From positions 1 through 33,954 of the forward strand of contig JABSRU010000045.1 in NCBI GenBank assembly GCA_013214965.1: a stretch of 33,954 nt of DNA. Reading direction: 5' to 3'. The notes under the pieces were generated by a model that saw only the letters and a list, made by a program, of their open reading frames with translations, searched no databases and was not told where the DNA came from. Source of the stretch: Gammaproteobacteria bacterium (GTDB taxonomy: Bacteria; Pseudomonadota; Gammaproteobacteria; Enterobacterales; Psychrobiaceae). The position numbers and the translations under genes are program-made. Position 1 is the stretch's first letter. Every line of letters starts with the position of its first letter. This document shows positions 1 to 9,208 of the stretch, piece by piece.

Positions 1-126
1 AGCGAGGGAAAAAGGATGAGAACAAGGAATTTATTTACGAGTTTAGTCATTCTACATAGAAAATAAATAACGCCGTTATCATTTGTTTTAACCGTTAAGA
101 ATGATCAGTTAATTATCGGAATTGGT
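1..126. repeat. Remnant of a dispersed AT-rich intergenic repeat
   Basis: No gene is visible here. The stretch shares an ordered set of short blocks with the longer repeat at 13505-13770: AAGGAATTTATT at 24-35 matches AAGGCATTTATT at 13561-13572, and AAAATAAATAACGCCG at 60-75 matches 13598-13613 with one mismatch. The block spacing is almost the same (36 versus 37 bases). Further on, TTTTAACCG and GAATGATCAGTTAA correspond to TTAAAAACCG and GAATTGCTCAGGTAA. I read this as a diverged copy of the same MITE-like family, cut off by the window edge and joined near base 127-140 to the transposase remnant. Confidence 0.45.
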
Positions 127-645
127 ATTAGTATCCCTCGTCATAAAGTGTTTTCAAATTCAGCTGCACGTGGAAAAGGAACAATGGGCTGGTTCTATGG
201 CTTTAAATTACACCTAATCATCAATGATGAGGGTGGTATTCTCGCCGTAAAAATCACCGCTGGTAATGTTGATGATAGGAACCCTATTGCTGAGATGACC
301 CAAGATTTATGGGGGGATTTGTACGGTGATAAAGGATATATATCAAAAAAATTAACAGAAGAACTTGCTGATAATGATATCAACTTTGTTACTGGTGTCC
401 GGAAAAACATGAAGACTAAGGTAATGAAAGTTTGGGACAAGTTAATGTTACGTAAACGGTTTATCATTGAAACAGTCTTTGATCAGCTCAAGAATATTTC
501 TCAGATTGAACATTCACGGCATAGATGTTGTATTAGTTTCATGGTTAATATGATGGCTGGCCTAATTGCTTACACATTTCAAGATAAACTGCCGAGCATT
601 AAAGTAACTCGATTGGATAAGGAGTCCCTTATCCAGATCTGAGGT
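127..645 (+). pseudogene. 5'-truncated IS982-family transposase with its right IS end
   Basis: The frame is open from 67 and codes for recognisable IS982-type DDE transposase from about 130 to the TGA at 640-642. Matching blocks are PRHKVF, AARGKG..GWFYGFKLHLI, GNVDDR, GDKGYIS (second acidic residue), RKRFIIETVFDQLKNISQIEHSRHR (third acidic residue) and a final LIAYTF. The N-terminal DNA-binding part and the first catalytic Asp, normally in an IDSTPL-like block just before PRHKVF, are missing, so the protein cannot be active. The GTG at 148 is only a formal start. The element appears to end at 645 with TTATCCAGATCTGAGGT, which matches the end of the MITE at 21386-21462. An 8-bp stem (GGATAAGG/CCTTATCC, 615-634) lies in the last codons. 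Confidence 0.8.
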
Positions 646-1070
646 TAACTACAAATTAGTTCATCCCAGACACCTGATTTGAACCAAAACATAAGCCCTA
701 AGTTATCTAAGTTTAATAGTTCGCTGCTCTCAGCTTTACCCCAAGTACAATCCTCATAAACAGGTTGTTTACTAGATATCTGTAAAATCAATTTTTTCGT
801 CTGATTAATATCAGTTCCCAAAACAACCTGACCAAGTAAAGTGTGACCTTTGCCTGTTATCGATATATTTCCAAGTCTAAAATCATCTTCAGAATTGAAT
901 GACAGTGATATACCTTCATGTGAATAGTAAAGCTCACGGTACCAATCATTTTCTCCTTCTATATGTTCAAGCTCTTCAGTTTCATCAGGAACACCCAATA
1001 TCTCAATTACTTCATCCTCTTTCATTCCGAATTTGACGCTGCCAATACCTACACCAGGTAATATCTTCAT
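645..1070 (-). CDS. Hypothetical protein, possible immunity protein of the Rhs tip
   Basis: This is a 141-residue acidic soluble protein with no signal peptide or membrane segment. Its N-terminus (GVGIGSVKFGMKEDEVIEILGVPDE) has the pattern G-x-V-x-F-G-M-x-x-x-E-V-x-x-x-L-G-x-P-D, seen in BamE/SmpA-like folds and in several small proteins next to polymorphic toxins. AGGTGG lies just before the ATG. It follows the rhs 3' end on the same strand, the usual place of an immunity gene, and only 34 bases separate it from the next in-frame stop of the old toxin tip. The TAA stop uses the last base of the IS982 end, so the natural C-terminus may have been lost to that insertion. The function is inferred from position only. 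Confidence 0.6.
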   Translation of the reverse strand: MKILPGVGIGSVKFGMKEDEVIEILGVPDETEELEHIEGENDWYRELYYSHEGISLSFNSEDDFRLGNISITGKGHTLLGQVVLGTDINQTKKLILQISSKQPVYEDCTWGKAESSELLNLDNLGLMFWFKSGVWDELICS

Positions 1071-1272
1071 ATTCCACCTAACCTCAATTGTTTTGAGTTA
1101 ATAATTATGCACAAATTTTTGGAATATTCTCTGGTGAACAACCTATATTTCCCCTTACTAATCCCATTCGACACTGCTTTTGATGTAAATTCCAAAGGAT
1201 AAAGGGAACAAAACCAGGAACTTTCGACTTTTTGGAATTAGAACCTCTACTATACCTTTGATTTATAGCCTT

Positions 1273-1725
1273 TTAATGACGTTTTAATTTCTGCTTAAGT
1301 TCATTCTTTATCTTCTTGTCTAACGTCGAGTCTTTCAATTTTTGCTTAATTTGGTCTACTTGTCCTTGGTCAAGTTTATGGTTTCCTTGAGCAACTAAGC
1401 CAAATGGGTCAGTGAAATTAACAGGATTTCCACCAACATACCCATAAGTATTAATACCACCCGCTAAGCCAATAGGGTCACTCTGAATATAGCGCCCTAA
1501 CTCTGGGTCGTAACCCCTAAAGTAGTTGTAATGTAACCCAGATTCGTGGTCGTAATATTGTCCTTGAAAGCGCATGTTATTAGTAACGTTTTCAACAACA
1601 ATATCAGCTTGACCAAATGGCGTGCAGTTAGCTTGCCAAACAACAATAGCATCGGCATCAGTCATTACCTGTGGCGTTCCTAAATGGTCATTATGGTAAT
1701 AGAATGTGCCAGAGGTTTCCAGCCA
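1273..1725 (-). pseudogene. 3' fragment of an rhs polymorphic-toxin gene
   Basis: The frame codes for the end of an Rhs core: SGTFYYHNDHLGTPQVMTD, then YYDHESGLHYNYFRGYDPELGRYIQSDPIGLAGG..NTYGYVGGNPVNFTDPFGL, the hallmark closing motif before a variable toxin tip. The motif is followed by only 42 residues rich in Lys and Gln. The coding frame runs upstream of the ATG at 1663-1665 to an in-frame stop at 1726-1728, where sequence switches to an IS66-type tnpA. The fragment therefore has no start of its own and lacks the remaining Rhs repeats and any secretion domain. After the TAA at 1273-1275 the same frame stays open for 55 more codons to a TAA at 1105-1107. This suggests that the toxin tip was also cut by a nonsense mutation. 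Confidence 0.85.
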
Positions 1726-1726
1726 T

Positions 1727-1980
1727 TAAACTTAGCAACTGCGTGCGGCAAAGGGACTTGAGTTTCAACTTTAATAAAAGCGCTGGTCGTTTGCGTGGCG
1801 GATATTTTAGCGCGGTTATTATAAAAACACTTACTGTTGAGATTATTGTCACGACAAAATTGAGCAACGCCATCACCACTTTCTACCTGTTTAGAGATTA
1901 GTGCTGGGCAATTATAATTTCGTTTAGTGTTCATGATAAATTCTCCAATTGAAGCAATTTAACTAATGGCGGACACTTAC
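1727..1980 (-). mobile_element. Left-end remnant of an IS66-family element (tnpA 5' part)
   Basis: The minus-strand frame starting at 1934 begins MNTKRNYN.PALISKQVESGDGVAQFCRDNNLN.KCFYNNRAKI and continues to VAKFNG, which resembles the N-terminal half of the IS66 accessory protein TnpA, a small DNA-binding protein. After VAKFNG (about 1727) the DNA is rhs sequence, so the rest of the element (tnpB, tnpC, right end) is gone. Upstream of the start, the minus strand shows GTAAGTGTCCGCCATTAG at 1980-1963. It begins with the GTAA typical of IS66-family terminal repeats, so I place the outer IS end at 1980. The formal ORF to 1680 is a chimera whose last codons come from rhs in another frame. Confidence 0.65.
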
Positions 1981-2051
1981 GGTCAACGACAACACTATAG
2001 ATATTAACGTACAACTGGATATCTTGTTAGTCAGATATTCCCCATAAACTC

Positions 2052-2077
2052 AAAAAACCCGCACAAGGCGGGTTTTT
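2052..2077 (-). terminator. Rho-independent terminator of sucABCD
   Basis: CCCGC (2058-2062), loop ACAAG, GCGGG (2068-2072) forms a GC-rich stem. It is extended by A and T runs on the two sides, and the minus strand reads out into six U residues. It lies about 40 bases after the sucD stop. The flanking A/T runs could let it work in both directions. Confidence 0.85.
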
Positions 2078-2114
2078 ATCAACTAGCTGTTAAGCATTTA
2101 CTTAAAAGTAAGCC

Positions 2115-2987
2115 TTACCAACCAGTCTTTTCTTTTAGAGCTGCGCCGATATCAGCTAGAGAGCGAACAGTCTTTACGCCTGCTGCTTCTAATGCTGCGA
2201 ATTTCTCTTCAGCAGTACCTTTACCACCAGCGATGATCGCGCCAGCATGCCCCATGCGCTTACCTTCTGGTGCAGTAACACCAGCAATGTAAGATACCAC
2301 AGGCTTAGTAACGTGTGCTTTGATGTATTCAGCCGCTTCTTCTTCAGCCGTGCCACCGATTTCACCAATCATTACGATTGCTTCAGTCTGTGGATCATTT
2401 TGGAACATTTCCAAAATGTCGATGAAGTTAGAACCAGGAATTGGATCGCCACCGATGCCAACACAGGTAGATTGGCCAAAACCAAAATCTGTAGTTTGCT
2501 TAACGGCTTCATAAGTAAGCGTACCAGAACGAGATACGATACCAACTTTACCAGGTAAGTGGATGTGACCAGGCATGATACCAATCTTAGTTTCGCCTGG
2601 TGTGATAACACCAGGACAGTTAGGACCGATCATACGAACGCCAGTTTGCTCAAGCTTAACTTTAACATCAACCATGTCTAAAGTTGGGATACCTTCAGTG
2701 ATGGTGATGATTAGCTCAATGCCAGCATCGATAGCTTCTAAGATAGCATCTTTACAAAATGGAGCTGGTACGTAGATAACAGTAGCCGTTGCGCCAGTAG
2801 CTGCTACAGCTTCACGAACGGTGTTAAATACAGGTAGACCAAGGTGAGTTTGACCACCCTTGCCTGGGCTTACGCCGCCAACCATTTGCGTGCCGTATTC
2901 CATCGCTTGCTCAGAGTGGAATGTACCTTGTCCACCAGTGAAACCTTGACAGATTACTTTGGTATCTTTATTGATTAAAATTGACAT
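2115..2987 (-). CDS. sucD: Succinyl-CoA synthetase, alpha subunit
   Basis: This subunit forms the ADP/GDP-linked succinyl-CoA ligase with SucC and makes succinate and a nucleoside triphosphate in the TCA cycle. The 290 residues are the usual length. The N-terminal CoA-binding Rossmann part carries [13 protein letters not shown] and GGVSPGKGG. The phosphohistidine is His247 in RMGHAGAI, and the glycine-rich power-helix region [12 protein letters not shown] follows. The start ATG overlaps the sucC stop by one base (TAATG), which implies translational coupling and equal subunit production. It is the last gene of sucABCD and is followed by a strong terminator. Confidence 0.98.
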   Translation of the reverse strand: MSILINKDTKVICQGFTGGQGTFHSEQAMEYGTQMVGGVSPGKGGQTHLGLPVFNTVREAVAATGATATVIYVPAPFCKDAILEAIDAGIELIITITEGIPTLDMVDVKVKLEQTGVRMIGPNCPGVITPGETKIGIMPGHIHLPGKVGIVSRSGTLTYEAVKQTTDFGFGQSTCVGIGGDPIPGSNFIDILEMFQNDPQTEAIVMIGEIGGTAEEEAAEYIKAHVTKPVVSYIAGVTAPEGKRMGHAGAIIAGGKGTAEEKFAALEAAGVKTVRSLADIGAALKEKTGW

Positions 2988-4153
2988 TATTTGCCCTCCG
3001 CAGCAGCAACAACTTTTTGTGCAGCGTCAGTTAGCGACTCAGCAGCAATGATGTCTAGACCAGAGTTCTTAAGAACTTCACGGCCTAATTCAGCGTTTGT
3101 ACCTTCAAGACGTACAATAACAGGCACTTTAACGCCTACTTCTTTAACAGCGCCGATGATACCTTCAGCAATCATGTCACAACGAACGATGCCGCCGAAG
3201 ATGTTTACTAGTACCGCTTTCACGTTTTCGTCAGACAAAATGATCTTGAATGCTTCAGAAACGCGTTCTTTGTTAGCGCCGCCCCCAACATCCAAGAAGT
3301 TAGCCGGATTGCCGCCGTGTAGGTTAACGATATCCATAGTACCCATCGCTAGGCCTGCACCGTTCACCATACAACCAACAGTACCGTCAAGAGCTACGTA
3401 GTTTAGCTCCCATTGTGCTGCATGCGCTTCACGCTCGTCTTCCTGTGAAGGATCGTGCATTTCACGGATTTTAGGCTGACGATATAACGCGTTGCCATCA
3501 ATAGTGATTTTACCGTCTAGACAGTGAAGGTTGCCTTCATCAGTCACAACAAGCGGGTTGATTTCTAGTAATGCAAAATCGAAATCGTTGAACATTTTAG
3601 CAAGACCCAAGAAGATCTTAACAAATTGCTTCATTTGCGTTGGGTTAAGACCCAATTTGAAGCCTAGTTCACGGCCCTGGTAAGCTTGTGCGCCAACTAA
3701 TGGATCGATAGTTACGTTGTGGATCAACTCAGGAGTATTTTCCGCAACAGTTTCAATATCAACGCCGCCTTCAGTTGATGCCATGAATACAACTTTACGT
3801 GTACCACGGTCAACAACAGCGCCAAGATAAAGTTCGTTAGCGATATCAGTACAGCTTTCAACTAAGATTTTAGCGACTGGCTGACCTTTAGCATCAGTTT
3901 GGTAAGTCACCAAGTTTTTGCCTAACCAGTGCTGGGCAAACGCTTTGATTTCTTCTTTAGATTTAACCAGCTTTACACCGCCAGCTTTACCACGGCCACC
4001 CGCGTGTACCTGAGTTTTAACAACCCACATAGCACCGCCAATCTTGTCAGCAGCTTCTGCAGCTTCTTGAGGAGTGTCGCATGCGAACCCTTCAGATACT
4101 GGCAGACCATACTCTGCGAATAATTGCTTCGCTTGATACTCATGCAAATTCAT
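2987..4153 (-). CDS. sucC: Succinyl-CoA synthetase, beta subunit
   Basis: This is the nucleotide- and substrate-binding partner of SucD. The 388 residues match the family length. It opens with [19 protein letters not shown], followed by the ATP-grasp domain with [15 protein letters not shown] and the metal-binding EINPLVVT segment. The C-terminal ligase domain has [23 protein letters not shown] and [17 protein letters not shown]. The stop codon overlaps the sucD start. An 88-base spacer with a perfect hairpin separates it from sucB, so the two halves of the suc operon may differ in mRNA stability. Confidence 0.98.
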   Translation of the reverse strand: MNLHEYQAKQLFAEYGLPVSEGFACDTPQEAAEAADKIGGAMWVVKTQVHAGGRGKAGGVKLVKSKEEIKAFAQHWLGKNLVTYQTDAKGQPVAKILVESCTDIANELYLGAVVDRGTRKVVFMASTEGGVDIETVAENTPELIHNVTIDPLVGAQAYQGRELGFKLGLNPTQMKQFVKIFLGLAKMFNDFDFALLEINPLVVTDEGNLHCLDGKITIDGNALYRQPKIREMHDPSQEDEREAHAAQWELNYVALDGTVGCMVNGAGLAMGTMDIVNLHGGNPANFLDVGGGANKERVSEAFKIILSDENVKAVLVNIFGGIVRCDMIAEGIIGAVKEVGVKVPVIVRLEGTNAELGREVLKNSGLDIIAAESLTDAAQKVVAAAEGK

Positions 4154-4183
4154 GATTATTTTCCGTCACGTTAGTTAAACAAT

Positions 4184-4209
4184 GTTGCCAAATTTTGAGG
4201 TTTGGCAAC
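4184..4209 (-). other. Intercistronic hairpin between sucB and sucC
   Basis: GTTGCCAAA (4184-4192) and TTTGGCAAC (4201-4209) form a perfect 9-bp stem with an 8-base loop. No U-run follows on the minus strand, so this is not a normal terminator. It may be an mRNA processing or stabilising element between the oxoglutarate dehydrogenase genes and the synthetase genes. Confidence 0.5.
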
Positions 4210-4241
4210 CATAGCTCTATACAAGAGCCAATTCTAAATTC

Positions 4242-5435
4242 TTATACGTCTAGTAATAGACGTGCTGGATCTTCAAGTAACTCTTTAATCGTTACTAAGA
4301 AGCCAACTGATTCCTTACCATCAACAATACGATGATCGTAAGATAATGCTAGATACATCATTGGTAAAATTTCAACTTTACCGTCAACCGCCATTGGGCG
4401 ATCTTGGATTTTGTGCATCCCTAAGATAGCGCTTTGTGGCAAGTTGATAATCGGAGTTGAGATCAATGAACCAAAGACACCACCGTTAGTGATAGTGAAG
4501 TTGCCGCCGGTCATTTCCTCAACGGTCATTTTGCCGTCACGACCTTTGATCGCCAATTCGCGAATTTTCTTCTCGATGTCGCTCATGCTCATTTGATCAG
4601 TGTCACGAAGTACTGGTGTCACTAAGCCACGAGGGGTTGAAACCGCGATGCTAACATCAAAGAAGTTATGATAAATAATATCATCACCATCAATAGAAGC
4701 ATTAACATCAGGGAAGCGTTTAAGCGCTTCAGTGACTGCTTTAACATAGAATGACATAAAGCCTAAACGCGTATCATGACGCTTTTCAAAGGCATCTTTG
4801 TACTGAGCACGTAGATCCATGATTGGCTTCATGTTAACTTCGTTAAACGTAGTCAACATAGCTGTATCGTTAGTTGCTTGCAACAAACGTTTAGCAATGG
4901 TTTTACGTAAACGAGTCATTGGCACACGTTTTTGACTGCGAGCGCCTAAATCAACCACTGGAGCAGCGGCAACCGGTGCAGCAGCTTTAGCTGACTTGAT
5001 GAATGCTTCAACGTCTTCTTTGGTCAAACGACCGCCAACACCAGAACCTTTAATTTTATCTGCTGATAAATTATGCTCAGATAACAAACGACGAACTGAA
5101 GGGCTAAGTGCATCCGACTGTTCACCCGCAGAAGGCTCCACATTAGTTGCTGCTGCGGTAGCAGGAGCATCGTTAGTCACTTCTTGACCAGCAACTGCGC
5201 CAGGCTTAAGAATAGCAATCACGTGCTCGCCAAGTACAGTCGCGCCTTCGTCTTCACGAATTTCAATAATAACACCGTTATCTGGTGCTGGCACTTCTAG
5301 TACTACTTTATCAGTCTCGATATCAACTAAGTTATCGTCACGTGATACCACATCACCAACTTTAACGTGCCATGTTGCAATAGAGGCATCGGCCACTGAT
5401 TCTGGTAATACAGGAACTTTAATTTCGATGTTCAT
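4242..5435 (-). CDS. sucB: 2-oxoglutarate dehydrogenase E2, dihydrolipoyl succinyltransferase
   Basis: This is the core of the 2-oxoglutarate dehydrogenase complex, passing the succinyl group from lipoate to CoA. The 397 residues show one lipoyl domain with the lipoylated Lys43 in [11 protein letters not shown], then a linker rich in Ala and Thr. A peripheral subunit-binding domain follows ([33 protein letters not shown]), then the catalytic domain ending in [11 protein letters not shown] with His368 and Asp372. AAGGGA precedes the ATG, and the gene starts 17 bases after sucA. The E3 subunit gene lpd is not in the window, as expected where it sits with the pyruvate dehydrogenase genes. Confidence 0.98.
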   Translation of the reverse strand: MNIEIKVPVLPESVADASIATWHVKVGDVVSRDDNLVDIETDKVVLEVPAPDNGVIIEIREDEGATVLGEHVIAILKPGAVAGQEVTNDAPATAAATNVEPSAGEQSDALSPSVRRLLSEHNLSADKIKGSGVGGRLTKEDVEAFIKSAKAAAPVAAAPVVDLGARSQKRVPMTRLRKTIAKRLLQATNDTAMLTTFNEVNMKPIMDLRAQYKDAFEKRHDTRLGFMSFYVKAVTEALKRFPDVNASIDGDDIIYHNFFDVSIAVSTPRGLVTPVLRDTDQMSMSDIEKKIRELAIKGRDGKMTVEEMTGGNFTITNGGVFGSLISTPIINLPQSAILGMHKIQDRPMAVDGKVEILPMMYLALSYDHRIVDGKESVGFLVTIKELLEDPARLLLDV

Positions 5436-5452
5436 CGATTTTCCCTTTCAAT

Positions 5453-8269
5453 TTATTTAATCGTCAACGCTGATGCAATCAACGCTGCTTGTTGTAATTT
5501 ATGCATTGCAGGATAACCACAAGCAGGTGCAGCTGACGCTTCACGACCGGCATAGGTTAATTGTGCACCCTTTGGAATTGCGTTCCAAAAATGGTGCTGA
5601 CTACAATACCAAGCACCTTGGTTTTGTGGTTCTTCCTGACACCAAACAAAATCGCTAACGTGGCTATATTGTTCTAGCAGCTTTGTCACATCATCATGTG
5701 GGAATGGATAAAGCTGTTCGATACGAATAATCGCAACATCAGTTTGCTTGCTTTCACGACGCTGTTGTAATAGCTCGTAATAGACCTTGCCACTACAAAA
5801 TACGACGCGCTTAACCTGTTTAGGATCTAAGTCATCGATTTCACCGATCACATTTTGGAATGTACCACTGGCGAGTTCTTCAAGGGTCGAAGTACACAAC
5901 GGGTGACGTAACAATGATTTCGGCGTCATAACCACTAATGGACGACGCATTGGGCGAACCACTTGGCGACGTAACATGTGATAAATCTGTGCTGGCGTTG
6001 ATGGTACAACAACTTGCATATTATGATTAGCACAAAGCTGTAAGAAGCGTTCTAATCGTGCCGATGAATGCTCAGGGCCTTGACCTTCATAACCGTGTGG
6101 CAATAGCATCGTTAGACCACATAAACGGCCCCACTTTTGCTCACCAGAGGAGATAAACTGATCAAATACGACTTGGGCACAGTTAGCAAAATCACCAAAT
6201 TGTGCCTCCCAAATATTCAAACCAGCAGGCTCTGCGGTCGTGTAACCGTATTCGAATGCAACGACTGAGTTCTCAGATAATACTGAGTCAAACAGTCTAA
6301 ATTTACCTTGATTTTCTGAGATATTCTTCAGAGGTGTATAAGTACTAGCATCAGCTTGATTATGCAACACAGCATGACGATGGAAGAACGTACCACGGGC
6401 ACTGTCCTGACCAATTAGTCGAATATTGGTGCCCTCATCAAGAATAGTGGCATAGGCCAAATTCTCAGCAAAGCCCCAATCAACTGCTTTGTCGCCATTA
6501 GCCATAGTGACACGATCGTTATAGATCTTGGCAACTCGTGACTGTAACTTATGTTCTGCTGGGTATTGACACATTTTATGCGCAAGTTCAGTCACTTTTT
6601 CAAGTGACAACGTTGCATCATAGGGAATATCCCAGTCATGACCGATATAAGGAGACCAATCCGTTGAATGAAGAGTCATAGGACGCCATTCATCAACCAC
6701 ACAATCACCATGATCTAGGCGGTCACGATATTCATTAATCATGCCAGACAAATCAGCTTGCTCAACCAAGTTCGCCGCCAACAATTTATCAGCATAAATC
6801 TTACGTGGCGTTGGATGACGCTTAATTTTTTGGTACATCAATGGTTGTGTTGCACTTGGCTCATCGGCTTCGTTATGGCCATGACGGCGATAACAAACCA
6901 GATCAATCACGACATCACGTTTAAACTTGTTCCGATAGTCCACTGCAATACGTGAGACAAAAGCAACCGCTTCTGGGTCATCGCCATTAACATGGAAGAT
7001 TGGTGCCTGAACCATTTTAGCAATATCGGTACAGTACATTGTTGAACGAATGTCTTCAGGATTACTGGTGGTAAAGCCCACTTGGTTGTTGATCACGATA
7101 CGAATAGTACCGCCAACCTTAAAGCCACGGGTTTGTGACATATTAAATGTCTCTTGCACCACGCCTTGACCCGCAATGGCACTATCACCATGAATGGTGA
7201 TTGGCATCACTAAACTACCGTCTTTACATTCCAAACGATCTTGACGAGCGCGTACGCTACCAATAACCACCGGGTTAACAATTTCTAAATGTGATGGGTT
7301 AAATGCCATCGCAACATGTAATGCACCGTGTGGTGTTTCGAAATCTGCCGAGAAACCTTGATGATATTTAACATCACCAGAACCATGCACTTCGTCATGA
7401 TTACCCGCAAATTCATCGAATAACTCCGATGGCTTTTTACCGAGTAAATTAACTAATACGTTCAACCGACCACGGTGAGCCATGCCCAGTACGATTTCTT
7501 TAGTACCGTGTTCACCAGCCTTGTAAAGAACTTCACGCAGCATAGGGATTAAAGCACCACCCCCTTCAAGAGAAAAACGTTTGGCACCGGGAAATTTTGC
7601 ACCAATGTATTTCTCAATACCTTCGGCAGCCGTTAAGCCCGATAACAAACGAAGTTTTTCTTCTTTACTATAATTTGGCGTACTTTGAACTGATTCAAGT
7701 TGTTGCTGGATCCAACGCTTTTCATCCGTGTCGTTAATGTGCATATACTCTACACCAACACTGCCACAATAGGTTTTCTCTAATGCGGCATGGAGATCAC
7801 GTAATTTAAGTGATTCTTTGCCAACCGCAAAAGAACCAACATTAAACTCGGTGTCCATGTCATCTTTATCTAACGTGTGAAATGCTGGATTAAGCTCAGC
7901 AACCTTTTCGCGCTCCCACAGACCCAATGGATCTAAGTTTGCGTGTTGATGACCGCGGAAACGGTAGGCGTTGATCATCTGAAGTACTTTTACTTGCTTA
8001 GAAGCAGTTTGCGGATCAATTTCGCTCGCCGGGCCCCCACGGACCTCTTTTGCTGCACGACGAAAATAATCGCGGATTTTAGTATGATTAACATCAGGAA
8101 CATCCGCTTGCTCAGAATCAGTCGCTAACTGCTCAAACACAGCGCGCCATTCATCAGAAACAGCCGTAGGATCTTCCAGATATGATTCATACATACCTTC
8201 TATATAGCTTGCATTAGCACCAGCCAGATGAGACGACTCTAACCACGTCTTCATTATGCCTTCATGCAT
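5453..8269 (-). CDS. sucA: 2-oxoglutarate dehydrogenase E1 component
   Basis: This is the thiamine-diphosphate enzyme that decarboxylates 2-oxoglutarate and hands the succinyl group to SucB. The 938 residues are the usual length. The N-terminal SucA-specific region begins MHEGIMKTWLESSHLAGANASYIE. The catalytic core shows GMAHRGRLNVLVNLLGK, HGDSAIAGQGVVQET, GDDPEAVAFVSR and RRHGHNEADEPSATQPLMY. The transketolase-like C-terminal half carries HGYEGQGPEHSSARLERFLQL. The start follows AAGGGC. The gene lies 218 bases after sdhB, past a terminator, so it needs its own promoter in 8270-8412; I found no convincing -35/-10 pair there. Confidence 0.98.
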   Translation of the reverse strand: MHEGIMKTWLESSHLAGANASYIEGMYESYLEDPTAVSDEWRAVFEQLATDSEQADVPDVNHTKIRDYFRRAAKEVRGGPASEIDPQTASKQVKVLQMINAYRFRGHQHANLDPLGLWEREKVAELNPAFHTLDKDDMDTEFNVGSFAVGKESLKLRDLHAALEKTYCGSVGVEYMHINDTDEKRWIQQQLESVQSTPNYSKEEKLRLLSGLTAAEGIEKYIGAKFPGAKRFSLEGGGALIPMLREVLYKAGEHGTKEIVLGMAHRGRLNVLVNLLGKKPSELFDEFAGNHDEVHGSGDVKYHQGFSADFETPHGALHVAMAFNPSHLEIVNPVVIGSVRARQDRLECKDGSLVMPITIHGDSAIAGQGVVQETFNMSQTRGFKVGGTIRIVINNQVGFTTSNPEDIRSTMYCTDIAKMVQAPIFHVNGDDPEAVAFVSRIAVDYRNKFKRDVVIDLVCYRRHGHNEADEPSATQPLMYQKIKRHPTPRKIYADKLLAANLVEQADLSGMINEYRDRLDHGDCVVDEWRPMTLHSTDWSPYIGHDWDIPYDATLSLEKVTELAHKMCQYPAEHKLQSRVAKIYNDRVTMANGDKAVDWGFAENLAYATILDEGTNIRLIGQDSARGTFFHRHAVLHNQADASTYTPLKNISENQGKFRLFDSVLSENSVVAFEYGYTTAEPAGLNIWEAQFGDFANCAQVVFDQFISSGEQKWGRLCGLTMLLPHGYEGQGPEHSSARLERFLQLCANHNMQVVVPSTPAQIYHMLRRQVVRPMRRPLVVMTPKSLLRHPLCTSTLEELASGTFQNVIGEIDDLDPKQVKRVVFCSGKVYYELLQQRRESKQTDVAIIRIEQLYPFPHDDVTKLLEQYSHVSDFVWCQEEPQNQGAWYCSQHHFWNAIPKGAQLTYAGREASAAPACGYPAMHKLQQAALIASALTIK

Positions 8270-8412
8270 TTTTTGCCCTTTTTTGTAAAAACGCTACTAA
8301 ATAGTTGTAACTTAAAGTACTTCTGCACCTTAAATTACCCAAACACACTTGAAACTTTTACATACTAGCAACATAACACTATCAAAAATTAAACATAAAG
8401 TATTGCTAATAC

Positions 8413-8446
8413 AAAAATAGTCATACCTCTTGCGAGAGCATGACTA
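8413..8446 (-). terminator. Rho-independent terminator of sdhCDAB
   Basis: TAGTCAT (8418-8424) pairs with ATGACTA (8440-8446), with an inner CTCT/AGAG stem, and the minus strand then reads into five U residues. It follows the sdhB stop by about 40 bases and separates the sdh genes from sucA. Confidence 0.85.
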
Positions 8447-8487
8447 TTATCAATTTTTATTTTATTAAACGCTGTTGTGGGTCCATG

Positions 8488-9198
8488 TTACACGGCCCGA
8501 TTTAACAACATCGATTTAATATGACCAATCGCTTTAGTCGGGTTTAATCCTTTTGGACAAACACTGACGCAGTTCATGATTCCATGACAACGGAACACAC
8601 TGAAAGCGTCGTCTAATTGACTTAAACGTTCTTCAGTTGCTGTATCACGACTATCGATCAAGAAACGGTAGGCGTGAAGCAAACCAGCAGGTCCGATAAA
8701 TTTATCAGGATTCCACCAGAATGACGGACAAGACGTTGAACAACAGGCACATAAAATACACTCGTACAAACCATCAAGCTTGTCGCGTTGTTCGACTGTT
8801 TGTAAGTGCTCACGGGCCGGTGGATTCTTGCCATCGTTGATTAAATATGGCTTAACTTTTTCATATTGAATGTAAAATTGACTCATGTCAATAATCAAAT
8901 CACGAATAACGGGTAATCCAGGTAACGGACGTAAAATTATTTTACTACCCTTAAGATCTGACAACGGTGTAATACACGCTAAGCCATTCTTACCATTCAT
9001 ATTAAGGCCATCACTACCACAAACACCTTCACGGCAAGAACGGCGGAATGATAAGCTTGGATCTTGCTCTTTTAGCAGGATTAAGGCATCAAGAACCATC
9101 ATGTCAGAACCGTCTTCGATTTCTAACGTGTAATCCTTCATGTAAGGCTTGCTATCAACATCAGGATTGTAGCGATAAATTGAGAATATTTTTTTCAT
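8488..9198 (-). CDS. sdhB: Succinate dehydrogenase iron-sulfur subunit
   Basis: This subunit carries electrons from the SdhA flavin to the membrane quinone site. I set the start at the ATG ending at 9198 (MKKIFSIYRYNPDVD), giving 236 residues and AAGGAG just upstream; a longer frame to 9258 would run into sdhA. The [2Fe-2S] ligands are Cys55, Cys60, Asp63 and Cys75 in SCREGVCGSDGLNMNGKNGLAC, the same pattern with Asp as in E. coli. The other two clusters are held by CILCACCSTSCPS and CHGIMNCVSVCPKGLNP. The gap to sdhA is 10 bases. Confidence 0.97.
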   Translation of the reverse strand: MKKIFSIYRYNPDVDSKPYMKDYTLEIEDGSDMMVLDALILLKEQDPSLSFRRSCREGVCGSDGLNMNGKNGLACITPLSDLKGSKIILRPLPGLPVIRDLIIDMSQFYIQYEKVKPYLINDGKNPPAREHLQTVEQRDKLDGLYECILCACCSTSCPSFWWNPDKFIGPAGLLHAYRFLIDSRDTATEERLSQLDDAFSVFRCHGIMNCVSVCPKGLNPTKAIGHIKSMLLNRAV

Positions 9199-9208
9199 CA
9201 CGTTCTCC

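Noticed and set aside
1671-1934. Open frames on both strands over the rhs/IS66 junction
   Set aside because: They are by-products of the tnpA and rhs fragments. Only the tnpA N-terminal part (about 1727-1934, minus) and the rhs frame resemble known proteins.
8270-8412. Promoter for sucA
   Set aside because: A promoter is expected after the sdh terminator, but the best candidate on the minus strand (TTGATA with a TATGTA- or TGTAAA-like box) is too weak to list.
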